In this document: in pieces, positions 12,901-23,415 of the stretch
How positions within the stretch are numbered: the stretch's first letter is position 1
Layout of the letters: each line of letters opens with the position of its first letter
Assembly: GCA_037102815.1 (NCBI GenBank)
Contig: BTPP01000009.1
Span: forward strand, 930,001 to 994,000
DNA: 64,000 nucleotides
Direction: 5' to 3'
Source: Neurospora intermedia
Taxonomy: Eukaryota; Ascomycota; Sordariomycetes; Sordariales; Sordariaceae
The notes under the pieces: generated by a model
The model's input: only the letters and a program-made list of their open reading frames with translations
Database searches by the model: none
What the model was told of the DNA's origin: nothing
Made by a program: the position numbers and the translations under genes

Positions 12901-13832
12901 TCCTCCGCGCGCCTGATTCCCCCGCTTCTATCGGTACCCGGAGCAAAGGTCTACAGGTCAAAATGATGCAACTCCGCTCCGGCTCTGGCTCCGGCGGCGG
13001 CGACGAGTCCAAAACCAACGACCCATCCAAGCTTCGCTCTCGCCGCCGCGGCCGTGCTCAAGGACGTACTCGCCCCAAAGTTTCTCTCTCTCCCAACCCC
13101 CGCCTCTTCGGCAAAGGCACGTCTCCTGACCCTCTCCAACCCGCTCAATCCACTCCATCCCAACCTCCTCCTCCCCAATCCCCATCCCCTCCTCCCCCTC
13201 CTCAACCCCAACCTCATTCCCATCACGGCTCCCGCTCCCGCACCGCCGGCTCCCACACCAAAAAACGCACCAAAAGAACCCTACCGCCCCCCAAAAAACC
13301 AAAAGCGGACGACGTAGACGAACTCCTCAACCGCGTCGTAGAAGGCCAACTCAAAGCAGCCAGACTCGCAAGACAAGCAAAACAAATGGAAGACGCAAGG
13401 CTAGCACGACAGGAGCAGCGGCGAATGTTACATCCGGTGGACAACGGCGACGAAAAGCCGGATATGGATGCGGAATTAGATGAGCTGGAGTACATTAAGT
13501 GGGTTAAGCGGAGAAGACAGCAGGAGGAAAAGGAGGAGGAAGAAGAAGAAGAAGAAAAAGAAGAAGAAAGGGAGAGGAAGAGGAAGAAGAGGGTGGCTAC
13601 CTCTAATGAGCGGCACGGGGCAATGGGGAGGAGGGTGAAGATCCATGGGTCGTTGGAGGCGGTGGAGAGTTTGAATGAGGAGAGTGTGGGGGATAGTGTG
13701 AGCGAGGAGGAGAGTGAGAGTGTGAGCGAGGAGGAGAGGCAGAAGAAAAGGAAACGGCTGGGACCGCCGGGAAGAGTGACGGATGAGACTTTGGAGGCGT
13801 TGGCGAGGGAGTATCCTGGGGCTATAGTTTAG
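6985..13832 (+). CDS. Very large protein of unknown function with Cys/His clusters and LRGG motifs (about 2,201 aa)
   Basis: Five exons join in phase: 6985-9919, 9976-11737, 11791-11903, 11960-12154 and 12232-13832. The introns are 53-77 nt and each has a CTAAC-type branch site. The N-terminus is basic. Two LRGGG strings lie near residues 396 and 440, the first followed by an Asp/Glu run. Residues about 460-1000 look globular (WFRIDTLNTFVDAVDRLLGF, FNFNQWTSILQAHKD). Residues about 1178-1412 hold six Cys/His clusters: a classical C2H2 finger (CHFPGC, then HIKAAH) followed by CxxC units (CNFC, CCRC, CTVC, CAQC, CPWC) with downstream His or Cys. The tail carries two copies of a short repeat (APFTSDDPTYKP near 1570, APFQSEDPSYKP near 1637) and long acidic, proline-rich and Lys/Arg blocks. 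Nuclear or chromatin work is plausible but inferred. I recognise no family. Two adjacent genes are possible, but the exon 1/2 join is strong. Confidence 0.85.
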
Positions 13833-14446
13833 TAGGTTATTGGATACGAGTGAGTATGTAGGGAAACGGATTTTGGTCTTTGGTTTGGAAATGGATGGAT
13901 GGATGGATGGCGTTTGTCGGTTCAATTTTCGTTTTTACGGTTTGGCTTGTCAGCTACTTTTCTCTCATTTCTTTCTGTTAGTACGTTGGTTTATCTCCTC
14001 TTTTTAGATATTAGTTTATATTACTGCTTTCCTTGCTTACCCTTCCATACCCGGAAAAATGCCCGGTCGTAACTTGTGAAGTTCGTGTCATTAGCAGGTT
14101 GACTGTGTTACAATTCGAATTGATGGATGTGTCTACCTAGGCACCTCTAGGCATCCCCATCGGATACCAATACCATACAGAACTTAAATATTACTTGCTA
14201 AGGACGCTATGCTATAATTAATGCTATAATGTTCACCTCAACTCCAAACCCAGTCTCGCCACCAGTTCATATATACCCAAAAGCAGCCAAGCCTCGTTCG
14301 ACCCATGCTTGCCCGCTCCAGGACCCAGTGTCCTCCATGCTTCCTTCCTTTCAAAACTATAGCCGTCATGCTCTCCATGAGCACATAAAACACCTCATCA
14401 CAATACCCATCTATCCCATATGCAAATATCCAGATACTCGCCTCAC
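13833..14446. other. Intergenic between convergent genes, with a short ATGG repeat
   Basis: Shared 3' flank of the large plus-strand gene and the sulfite oxidase gene on the minus strand. It contains (ATGG)5 at 13891-13910 and CTAGG-type motifs near 14138-14150. No gene is supported. Confidence 0.6.
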
Positions 14447-16831
14447 CTACCGCTCACCCTTCCTATTCCCCTTCGCCTCCCCCTCCTTCCTCTCCCTTGC
14501 CTCCTCAACCTCCTTCTCAAACCCACACCCAACCACCTTCCCCGTCACCCACTTGATCCCCTTCCCTTTTTCTCCTCCATCAGGACAAGTAACAACACAC
14601 TCCGGACAAATCCTCACGCGATGCCATGCCGTCGCCAAATTACCCCGCACGTTGTATATCCCGGCGTGAGACTCCGGTTGTGTGTTGTAGGCTTCATCGA
14701 TAGCTTTGACTATCAAGGTTGTGCATTTTTGATCTTTATCATCCTCAATACTACCCCCCTCGCCAGCGTTCGTCGTGGTGGTATTGGGATTGGGATTGGG
14801 AACGACAGAAGAAGAAGCAGCCGGGGGTAATAAATGGCTGGAATACTTCCACCGTTTCCACGTCCATGTTTTGTTGCCGTAGCAAGGGGTCGTCGCAGGG
14901 TTGTTATTACAATCGTCAATCAGCTCCGCCTGATCCCATGTCCGTCCGTTGTCGAGAGAGACGTCCACGCGGGCGATGGCGCGGCCGCCGCCTGAGTAGG
15001 CGTAGCCTTGCATTGTGATGGGGATTTTGGGGTTGGTTTCACCGGGGGATGGGGATGGGGTGGTAGTGGCGGTGGAAGTTTTGCTACACCCAACCTTCAG
15101 CCCATCTACACCCGCCAAATCGACGGTGGTCTCTTTTTGCTTATTGTCATCGCTCTTGTACTTGTATTTGCCCTTCAAACAATCACTTCCTACCCAAACT
15201 CCCGTGATCGCTGACGTGACGGGCATCTCCTGTATACTCCTCGCTCGCTCCCAATCCGGATTCGCGCCCTCATTCGGACCAAAGCTTTTGTAATCTCTTC
15301 GTTGCCACTGGCTCGGACTCTCCTCGTCCGACACCACAATCTTGTTTAACCATTTGACCGAGCGAGCAGCGACGTGTCCGGGGACGATGGCCCTTAGAGG
15401 GAATCCATGGTCGCGAGGTAGTGCGCGCCCGTTCATGCCGAAGGCGAGGAGGACATCACCGGTAGGATCGAGGGCTTTGGACAAGGGGATGGAGGCGCCG
15501 TAGGCTTCGAGTGCGGAGAACTGAACATGGAGGTCCTTTTGGGAAGGGATGTCGTCGTCACCGTCAGAGTTGGAGGATGGGGAGGAAGATGGCTGGACAG
15601 GTACGGCAGTAGCAGTAGATGGGTCGGCTACCTTCAACCCTGCATCCTTCAACACATCCCTCAGCAAGACGCCTTCCCACTCCGCATTACTGATAGCGCC
15701 CACGCCCCATTGTAGCCCGTTCGTCTTGCCCGCGTGGCGCGTCATGTCATTCCGTCTGTTGCCCGAGCACTGCAGCGTGGCCGTGACTTTGTGTCTCCGA
15801 AACCTCTCCTTCAACTCCCTGATGGTGTAGCCCCGTGTCTCTCCGTCCGGCAACTCCACGCTGAGGACATGCTTCTCTTCTGGGGCATCATCCACAACAG
15901 GCACCCACATGTGATGCCGCACATAGAACACCTTTTCGTCCGTCTTGAAGTCTGCTCCCACCAAGTCGGACGGAGTCTCGGCGTTCCGCGGCTTCGCCGT
16001 ATGCGTCACCAGCCGCTCATCCCTCTCGGGATCATTTTCGAACGGGTCCTCTATTTTGTCCATCTTTGGCCTTTTCGTAACCGGATCTAGATCATCCACG
16101 TGAATATACCCAATACAGTATTGCTCCAGAATGTCGCGGACATAGGGCGAGGTCTTGTGGATCGTAAAGATGTCCCAGTACGGCTCGATTGGACCGCCGG
16201 CCGCCCGCAGGATCACGTCCCCGCCTGGGTGCGCGCCGACCCAGGATGTGATGTCGTAGACTTTGTCGGCGTAGGTGACCCAGGGGGTGTTGGAGGTGGA
16301 GGAGTGCTCGGATCGGATTTCGGAGAGGTGGAAGCGGGGGAGGGAGAGGGGTTCACGGGTGTCGTCGGTGGTTTCGCTGAGTTGTTGGGAACTTTCTGGC
16401 TCTAGAGAGGGCGGTGGTGGTGGTTCTTTATCTGGATCCTTGTCTCGACCAGTCTGGCTGTTATTGAGCTTAACTTTGGTCTTGCTCTTGTTGTCATGTT
16501 CGCGATCACGGTTGTAGAGGTAGGAAGCCAGGACAGCAACGCCGGCGCCTACGGCCAGACTAGTGGGTGCGGCGCGCGCTTGTCGGGGAGGGGTTCGGGT
16601 TTGTCGATCCTTTAAACCTCGAGGAGCATTATGGTTCAGCGGTTTGTGGGGATTCGGCGTAGTAGAAGTAAAAAAGGCACGGTCGTGAAGAAAGCGGGTG
16701 TGTATCGTAAAGGAGCGACATGAGTTCGAGACGGTTGTCGTTGGTGGTGTAGGTACTAGTGGTGTAGGTCGGCGAGGTGCAAGTCGGAGAAGGTCGCCTG
16801 CGAGGCGGGCGGCAGGCCGTGCAGAAGCCAT
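14447..16831 (-). CDS. Sulfite oxidase (cytochrome b5 plus molybdopterin domains), mitochondrial type
   Basis: Catalyses sulfite to sulfate using a molybdenum cofactor and passes electrons to cytochrome c; in eukaryotes it acts in the mitochondrial intermembrane space. It is one uninterrupted 794-codon frame with ATG at 16831. Residues 1-60 are Arg/Ala/Ser-rich, like a mitochondrial presequence, and a hydrophobic stretch near 92-106 fits an inner-membrane sorting signal. A cytochrome b5 domain follows (about 165-250) with the HPGG heme-ligand motif near 202 and a second His near 226. The molybdenum domain has LQCSGNRR, whose Cys (near 356) is the metal ligand, and GHVAARSVKW. The dimerisation domain includes YAYSGGGRAIARVDVS and ends after YNVRGNLATAWHRVR. 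It is longer than animal sulfite oxidase because of polar linkers (about 108-165, 395-420, 580-600, 675-700). Nitrate reductase is excluded by the domain order and the lack of an FAD/NADPH module. Confidence 0.93.
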   Translation of the reverse strand: MASARPAARLAGDLLRLAPRRPTPLVPTPPTTTVSNSCRSFTIHTRFLHDRAFFTSTTPNPHKPLNHNAPRGLKDRQTRTPPRQARAAPTSLAVGAGVAVLASYLYNRDREHDNKSKTKVKLNNSQTGRDKDPDKEPPPPPSLEPESSQQLSETTDDTREPLSLPRFHLSEIRSEHSSTSNTPWVTYADKVYDITSWVGAHPGGDVILRAAGGPIEPYWDIFTIHKTSPYVRDILEQYCIGYIHVDDLDPVTKRPKMDKIEDPFENDPERDERLVTHTAKPRNAETPSDLVGADFKTDEKVFYVRHHMWVPVVDDAPEEKHVLSVELPDGETRGYTIRELKERFRRHKVTATLQCSGNRRNDMTRHAGKTNGLQWGVGAISNAEWEGVLLRDVLKDAGLKVADPSTATAVPVQPSSSPSSNSDGDDDIPSQKDLHVQFSALEAYGASIPLSKALDPTGDVLLAFGMNGRALPRDHGFPLRAIVPGHVAARSVKWLNKIVVSDEESPSQWQRRDYKSFGPNEGANPDWERARSIQEMPVTSAITGVWVGSDCLKGKYKYKSDDNKQKETTVDLAGVDGLKVGCSKTSTATTTPSPSPGETNPKIPITMQGYAYSGGGRAIARVDVSLDNGRTWDQAELIDDCNNNPATTPCYGNKTWTWKRWKYSSHLLPPAASSSVVPNPNPNTTTTNAGEGGSIEDDKDQKCTTLIVKAIDEAYNTQPESHAGIYNVRGNLATAWHRVRICPECVVTCPDGGEKGKGIKWVTGKVVGCGFEKEVEEARERKEGEAKGNRKGER

Positions 16832-18253
16832 TGCATGTGAGGTCCTGCAAGCTGTACAGCTGTCTGTCTGTGCTGGCTTATGTCGATGTCGTCGTCTATT
16901 ATATCATCTATCTTCGTCCGAGTGCCGTATCTTTCGTCCCGTCAGCTATTTACCGAGAACCGGGTGTAAGCGCCAGCAACGATGAGGATACACGCACTGA
17001 CTGGTTCAGTTGTTGGCAAGGAAAGGAATGGAGGTAGGAAGGAAAAAAGAAAGAGACAGAATTCGCCAACCATAAACAAAAAGAAAGGCAAGACTTGGAA
17101 AAAAGTAAGGAGTCCCACAGGTTAGGTGGAGGTAGAACAACCAGAGCAAGTTCGTTGGAAGTGGAAGGCGTGTTGTACTTGTACCCATAATTGGAAGGAT
17201 CACCACCTCTCGTCCAGGCTTCTAGACTTTCCCAGAATCCTTCCTGTTACCTTTGCTCGTTATCATTGCCGACCTGCCTGTCCATACACTGCCGTCGTCG
17301 GTATAAGGCACGATAACAAACAAACAAATCGACAAGTGGTCACGAGTTCCCCGATAATCCAATCCAATCCAGCCACTTTCGACAAGACACGCAGCTCGTA
17401 CATGCTGCCGACCTGCGTGCTGCGTACCACAACCAGTCCAGTCAATCAGTCAAGTGACAGTCGGTCAAGATGGTACCTACCTACCCTAGCTAGCTATCGT
17501 ACCTGTACCTGAATCGTGTTGGGTAATGGGAATGCATGGCTGACTGGCTGACTGGCTGACTGGCTGTGTGGCCAACAAGGTGCTTGGAAGAAAAGAAGAA
17601 GTGGCTGCTTGACCCGTCAATTGCCGTTAAGGTAGAGGATCGCTTGACGTCAGGGGGCCCATTGGGCGGGTCCTGTAGCGTTGCATCCGCTGACTTGTCT
17701 TGGCGCTATGACCGCTGGGACTGGGAAGGAAAGCAGGGGTGCGAACGGTAGGGGCCCGCTGATGAGATAGGGGTCAAGGGTCGGAGCGGGCGCGGTTATC
17801 GGTACCTCTAGCCAATGTTAACGTCTTCGGAAGTCGGCGGCATCATGTAAGTAAACATCACAGCGAGAACAAGACAACAATACCGTAGTAGCTTTTTGCT
17901 GTTGTTATATTGAACTTGCAATTCCGTGGCCCGTATGACCCATATACACTGCTATACTAATGCTACTCAGCTGACCAGAAAAACTCTCCAAACGCCGTCC
18001 AAATGTGTACCCAGTTCATCCTTTAAAGTCGCCAGTCCTGTAACTTTTCCCTGGAACCCAGTCGATAATCATAATCAACGCTCAATACAGTATGTGAAAG
18101 TTCCTCAACTTCACAACATAAACCACGGCCCATCAAACATCCTGCCATCGCCTCGTAAGTCATTACCGTGCCGTGACACCGAGACAAAACAGGCTTCGAA
18201 ATGCAAACCGAAATCATCGCTAGCAGCAAGGTACGTAGTTACGCAAAACATAC
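16832..18253. other. Intergenic: sulfite oxidase promoter side and F-box gene 3' flank
   Basis: About 1.4 kb without a convincing gene. It includes an 8-bp tandem repeat at 17537-17566 and a cluster of TACCTACC/CTAGCTAGC motifs at 17470-17512. Short frames on both strands do not resemble proteins. Confidence 0.5.
17537..17566. repeat. 8-bp tandem repeat TGGCTGAC x 3.75
   Basis: Three perfect copies of TGGCTGAC and a six-base partial copy, in noncoding DNA about 700 bp upstream of the sulfite oxidase start. Confidence 0.9.
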
Positions 18254-20283
18254 TTACTCGGGAACGATGAACTTTTCAATGTCGACCCTCTCAAAAACGC
18301 TCGTCATATCCCATCGGTGCCAGTGGAGGGCCAACGTATTGTGGGAGGCCAAAAAGAGGTCGCAGTCTATCCAGTCGTCTATTTGGTCGTTAGCACTCCC
18401 TTCAGTTCCCCCTGCTCTTCCAGCAGATAGATGTGATACTAAGGACTCAGAAAAAAGCACTTACCATCCCGAAAGTTATGTTCGGCCACATGACCCTTGG
18501 CCTTGACTACCCTCGCCCCTCGAAACTCCTCTTCATCCGCAACCTTGACAAACCCTTCCTCCCCAATATCCTTTGCGACAAAGGTATACTCCCCCCTGGG
18601 CACATTCGGGTCGCCAGTAAGCTTGATCCCCGCCAACCCACCCTTATAAACCCTGGACTCTTGAGTCCTCTTCCGAAACTCCTCATCCGTCTCATTCTCC
18701 CGCCTTTCAATCTCTGCATCTCGTATGCTCGGATCATCATCAGGCTGGTGCATCAAAATAAACTCGCACCCATGCGGCCCGTAATGTCCCACAAAGATAC
18801 CCCTATATGGCTTCTCAGGCGTGGGTGTATACAATTTCTCGTCCAGCGTCGAATACGTCACCAGCTCTTCGCCAATATGCGCCCTCATCACCCTTCCAAA
18901 CTCCACCCACCTCCTCAAGTGGAACGCATGGTCGCTGATCTCTGCCCGGGTGGCAGGCGGGCTCTGCAGAATCTTGGACGTGACCTCGGCGTTATAACCC
19001 CCGTGTACACCCACCGGCCCAACGTTGGCCACTCTATGGGGAGCCTCGATCGTGGGCGGCGGCCAGTACTTGTCGCGTAGAATGGTCATCATGCCGTGGT
19101 GGGGCACCGCGTTGCGCAGGCCGTCGCCGCCTCCAATGCCCGGAATGGCGCTTCGCATGAGGTAGTCCCGCGGAGAGAGGGAGCGGCTGAGGTCGGCATG
19201 GAGCAGGTCGCGGACGTCGTGGGCGTCCATGAGATCTTCGGCGTCGTGAATGACATTGTGCAGACGTTGGGCTTTGGCGAGGAAGAAGTTGGTGTGGAAG
19301 GAACGGCTGCGGGAGCCGGCCGACAGGGAGGAGCCACCTTGGGCGCGGACTTCGACTTTGAAGTGTGGTTTGGGTCGGCTAGGGTCGTCCTTGTAGCGTT
19401 CGGAATCGAGCTCTTGCCAGGACCGGACCGTGGCGTTGTCGCTTTCGGGCGATTGGTTTTCGGGATCGAGATGAAAGACGGGATGATCCAGGTGTAGACC
19501 CACGCGGAAGTCGTGCTTGCGAATCGGGTGGTCGTTAACGAGAAGATCGTCGTCCCAGAGGTGGCTGGGCACCGAGGCGACGAGTTGGTAGCCTTCGATG
19601 CAGCCGCGGCGCTGGTCGAAGCGGGCGATGATCAGACGGCCGTAGAGGCTGTCGTCGGCAAACCATATTTTGTATTTGGGCAGGAACCAGCGTGGGTCGT
19701 GGGCTTTGTAGAGCTGGCGGAACGACGTGTAGGGGTAGCATGAGGTTACTCGGTAGCCGGGCACGTTTTCCTGGACGAGGCCTTGCCAGCGGAACTCGGA
19801 CGTGGCGATGGTACGCAGATGACGGCAGGTGGCCGAGATAGCGACCAGATCGATAGCAGAGAGGTGGTCAAAGATGCCTTCGAGCAGTTCAGGAGGGAGA
19901 CGGACGAGGGGACTTTTTTGTTCGGGAAAGATATTACTATTGACTTCATCTGCGACGTCCCTCTCGTCAGTATCGACTCTAGCTAGTATAGAGAGGAGGG
20001 GAGAGAAGGGATGCCGACGTTGTTGCGACGCCATGTATTCTGCCACGCGCTCGGAATTGGAGTCTGTAGTAGCCGAGCAGCTTTCGGGGGTATATGCGTC
20101 CAGGTCCAGCGGTTCTGCGTGTAGCCTAGGCGTCTGGCGGTGATGGGGGTCGTCGTCGGCGGCGGCGGTAGAGATAGCAGCAGGGGCATTACTAAGGTTG
20201 CTGTCCGTACCCTGCTGCGAAGGTGACGGCAGAATGTGATGCCATGGCGAAGGCCACGACTGGTTTGGCGGATTGCCCTCCAT
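18254..20283 (-). CDS. F-box protein, 647 aa
   Basis: F-box proteins recruit substrates to SCF (Skp1-cullin-F-box) ubiquitin ligases. Exon 1 is 20283-18465 and exon 2 is 18378-18254. The 86-nt intron has a GTAAGT donor, a GCTAAC branch site and an ATAG acceptor, and joining in phase gives 647 aa. A polar, low-complexity N-terminus (about 1-120) precedes an F-box at about 125-170 (LVRLPPELLEGIFDHLSAIDL, then ATCRHLR and FRWQGL). The long C-terminal half has GIFVGHYGPHGCEFILMHQ and KLTGDPNVPRGEYTFVA, and ends in HWHRWDMTSVFERVDIEKF, a pattern I associate with a fungal F-box subfamily; this ending appears only if the intron is removed. The substrate is unknown. Confidence 0.88.
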
Positions 20284-20827
20284 GGCTGCTGAACAGAGGC
20301 CGGATAAAGTGTAAGAAACTGAAAAGAAAATGAATTTCTGTCGGCTTTTGGAATGGTGACGACGTCCATGGTATTTTAGCGTCTATCTGTTAGTGCTTAG
20401 GCGCTCCGCTTACCCCACCTCTGTGTTGGCGATCTCGCGGCGATCAATGGGACACAGACGCATGGCGAGCAGGGATGACAGCAACATGTTTTTTGTTAGT
20501 GCGCTACACTCGTTCACCAGAGTATAGCTGCCTACAGCGCTACTGTACTAACAATTGCAATGCAAGATGCCCATCACATGCACCAGGCAATGTGGAAGGG
20601 GAGGAGGGGTTGCACTCCATCACAGCGCATACACTACTAACTACCTCTACCATACTGTGCCAGTATCACAGATCACGATGCATCATCCGCCTTAAGCGCC
20701 AGCCATTCATCTAACTTATTTACTGCTTCTCTACCAATTCCGAATAACCAAAATCTAGACCCCACCTCCTCATCCCCCTAGGCCCAGCCTCCCTCCTCTA
20801 CCACCCTACAAATCGCATCGCATTCAC
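20284..20827. other. Intergenic: divergent promoter region of F-box and cupin genes
   Basis: The two genes are transcribed away from each other and share this 544-bp spacer. No ORF of note. The cupin-proximal half is pyrimidine-rich (20740-20825). Confidence 0.5.
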
Positions 20828-21435
20828 ATGGGTTTCATAGCCATCATGGCCTCCCTCCTACCCATCATCGACGACATCCTGCCCATGATCCTACCCTCTT
20901 CCGTTTCCGTCACCAGAAAATCCGATATAATCCCACCAATACCCCCCGTCATTCCCACGACGACGGCCGACGGGGAAAGAGGGAGTCATCGAGTGCGCGT
21001 TTACAGCCGAGACGCCGTGGTCAACAAGTTGGACAAGGTTTGCTCAACGGGTTCGTTACTACTACTCTACTTATGTTGACTATGTTGACCCACAAAGATG
21101 GTATTAATAAAAAAAAAGTCCTCATCCTCTCCCCCAACTCCTACTCCACCGTCCGCCACCACGGCGAACAAGACGCCATCATCTACGTCGCCTCGGGCAA
21201 CGGCGTGCTCCTGACTGCGCCCAAAGACGAAGAAGGCGGCGAACCGGAACGGCATGAGCTTGGCCAGGGTGACTTTGCTGCCGTCCCGGCTTGGACGGAA
21301 TACCAGGCTTTGAACGAGTCGTCGGCGGAGCAGGATACGCATTGGGTGATTATTCGCAGTGGGAGTCATCCGGTTGAGGTGCACCTTAAGGGGTGGGGGA
21401 GGGGGAAAGCTGAGTATCCGCCTTCGAGGGCCTGA
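20828..21435 (+). CDS. Small cupin-fold protein
   Basis: The proposed exons are 20828-21050 and 21098-21435, about 186 aa. The 47-nt intron is short and uses a GTTCGT donor; the same donor sequence is used in vps4 in this window, which makes it believable. ATG 20846 is an equally possible start. The N-terminal 40 residues are hydrophobic and Pro-rich. The second exon carries both cupin motifs: VRHHGEQDAIIYVASGNG (motif 1, His-His-x-Glu metal ligands) and GDFAAVPAWTEYQALNES (motif 2, with Glu or Tyr where His is common). It ends in EVHLKGWG. Cupins are beta-barrel metal-binding proteins with very diverse roles, so no reaction can be assigned. Fold assignment is good; the first exon is less certain. 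Confidence 0.72.
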
Positions 21436-21585
21436 GTTGGTGCTTTTTTTCTTCTTTTTCCTCTTGAATTGAAAGGGAGTTTCTGTGCTTTGGGATGATA
21501 TCTAGCGAGGAGTGCGGTGCGGTGGGATGAGCGTTAATATACCCTTTTGTTTTGGTTCATCCTCGTTTTCAGGACCATCAAGACT

Positions 21586-23415
21586 CTACTTCAACCCCGC
21601 AATAACATCCAACACCGGCCTCAACCTCTCCACACTCTCAAACATCTGCGCATGATCCAACCGCGGATACCAAACTATCTCCATCCCATTCCCCATCTTC
21701 TTGCGCATCATCTGTCCCTTCCCCTTTCCTTCCCATTCAACATCCTCATCTATAATACCCTGTCCCTGATCTCCAGATTCATCCCATCCCAAATACCCCC
21801 TCACACTCTTGGTATCAACAATCAGATCCCTTCCCGCCAGACAAACCACCACCCTTTTCTTATCGTTCCCTTCCAGAAAAGCCTCCAAGTCCTCCCTCCA
21901 CAAAATATTCTGCCGCCAGAAGAACCCTCGCCCCAACGCCCTCGCGATTCCCAAATCCGTACTAGCAAAGTACCACAGCTGCCACTCATTCGCCGTCCTG
22001 GGCGCGCGGCGAGTAAAGTTGTACGCTACCGAGGGCAAATGAAGACAGATAGAAACAGGGTCAGTGAGGATGAGTGTGTTCGTCAGGGCCGCTAGACTCT
22101 TTCCTCCTGCTGCTGCTGTTGCTGCTGTTGCGGCGCCCTCCTTCGCAGCCTTCGCTCCACTGTCGGGTAGCACAGCGTTGTTGAATAGGAAAGGCGTGCT
22201 GGACCTTAGGATAGGCGCCACCAGCGTTGACCCGTACGAGTGCGTCACGAGGGTGAAGCCCTTATCTAGCGGAAATCCCCCACCATCTTGGTTGTTATGG
22301 AAGGCGAGAATAGTTTCCAGCTCCCTCAGAAATTCCCCGTGGGTAAGCACGGCCGGAAGGTCAGGGCCCGAGCCAGTAAGTCGGGAGGAAATTGGCAAGA
22401 GCTCAATGGCTAGAATGCCGATTTGCCCGTCTTCTTCGGTCTCCACTAGACCGTGCGAGGTTTTGAGCGAGCTGAGAAGCGTGGTGTAGCTCCAGAGGCC
22501 GATGCCGATACCGTGGATGAACACCACGGGCGCTTGGGTTCGTGATCGGTGCGGACGGAGGTAGTAGCTAAGGTGTTTGGTAGGCGACGTGTGGTGTCGA
22601 AGACTGGAGGGGATCAAGGGGATGGAGTGTTGGAGGCGGGGTGGAAAGAGGATCGTGGGTGTCTTGGCTGCTGCTGTTGATGTCGCCGGTTTCGGTGACA
22701 GGGACCGAGACGGCCGATAATGCGTATACCCATGCCACGCCAACATGAAATGCGTGACCAAATCCAGCAGCGCAATAACCCCATACCAAACAACGCTGCG
22801 GTACCGGGTATCGATCGCATCGAACGTCAGCCGCAACGAAGTGGCAGTACCGCGTCCTGGTGGGAGTTTCCGGCCGAGGAGGGATTCGATCTTGGCCAGA
22901 TAAGAGTCCAGCTCTTCCTCAACATCTTCATTGTTCCCTTTTGTCTCCCCATCCCTGTCAAAGAAGGCCCAGAGCAGGAACTCCCGAACGTTCTCTCTTT
23001 TCACTTCCTTCACACCTGCTCCGAGGAACCATAGCTTCAGATACTCATCCCAGTCTGTTGTGCTGTCCAAGGCCCTGTCGAACAGCTCTTCTCGCTCCTT
23101 CCTGCCGGGTAATGGCGGGTGCACAGCTTCGTGCGTAAGGCTGGACTTGTGCGGGAGGTAGAGGGTTGTGATGTAGATGAGCTCTGTAGTGAGAAGGGCT
23201 GCGAGGAGGAGGATCGTGGTGGGGGAGGTGAGGATGGCGAGGAGCGAAGGAGGAATGAAGGAGGCGATATGCTCTGCATTGGGGGTCAAAGGAGACGGAG
23301 GGTATCGGAGAGTAACTGCGATGAGGAGGAGGATGGTTTCGATGAGCGGGGCATATTGGAGGAGGACGATGCAAACGCGGACGAAGATGAGGCGCGGAAA
23401 GGTGTTGTCTATCAT
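21586..23415 (-). CDS. Membrane-anchored alpha/beta hydrolase, 609 aa
   Basis: The frame continues upstream of 23415, but the first ATG is at 23415-23413, so I start there. Residues about 10-90 contain two hydrophobic segments (FVRVCIVLLQYAPLIETILLL and SPTTILLLAALLTTELIYITT), and another lies near 207-225, so the protein is probably membrane-anchored. The hydrolase fold follows: oxyanion motif VVFIHGIGIGLW near residue 300, nucleophile elbow THSYGST with Ser near 393, candidate acid in AGRDLIVD, and catalytic His in LDHAQMF close to the C-terminus. A low-complexity Ala/Gly insert (TAATAAAGG) interrupts the lid region. The substrate is not predictable; lipase/esterase-like activity is possible. 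No intron is needed. Confidence 0.85.
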   Translation of the reverse strand: MIDNTFPRLIFVRVCIVLLQYAPLIETILLLIAVTLRYPPSPLTPNAEHIASFIPPSLLAILTSPTTILLLAALLTTELIYITTLYLPHKSSLTHEAVHPPLPGRKEREELFDRALDSTTDWDEYLKLWFLGAGVKEVKRENVREFLLWAFFDRDGETKGNNEDVEEELDSYLAKIESLLGRKLPPGRGTATSLRLTFDAIDTRYRSVVWYGVIALLDLVTHFMLAWHGYTHYRPSRSLSPKPATSTAAAKTPTILFPPRLQHSIPLIPSSLRHHTSPTKHLSYYLRPHRSRTQAPVVFIHGIGIGLWSYTTLLSSLKTSHGLVETEEDGQIGILAIELLPISSRLTGSGPDLPAVLTHGEFLRELETILAFHNNQDGGGFPLDKGFTLVTHSYGSTLVAPILRSSTPFLFNNAVLPDSGAKAAKEGAATAATAAAGGKSLAALTNTLILTDPVSICLHLPSVAYNFTRRAPRTANEWQLWYFASTDLGIARALGRGFFWRQNILWREDLEAFLEGNDKKRVVVCLAGRDLIVDTKSVRGYLGWDESGDQGQGIIDEDVEWEGKGKGQMMRKKMGNGMEIVWYPRLDHAQMFESVERLRPVLDVIAGLK

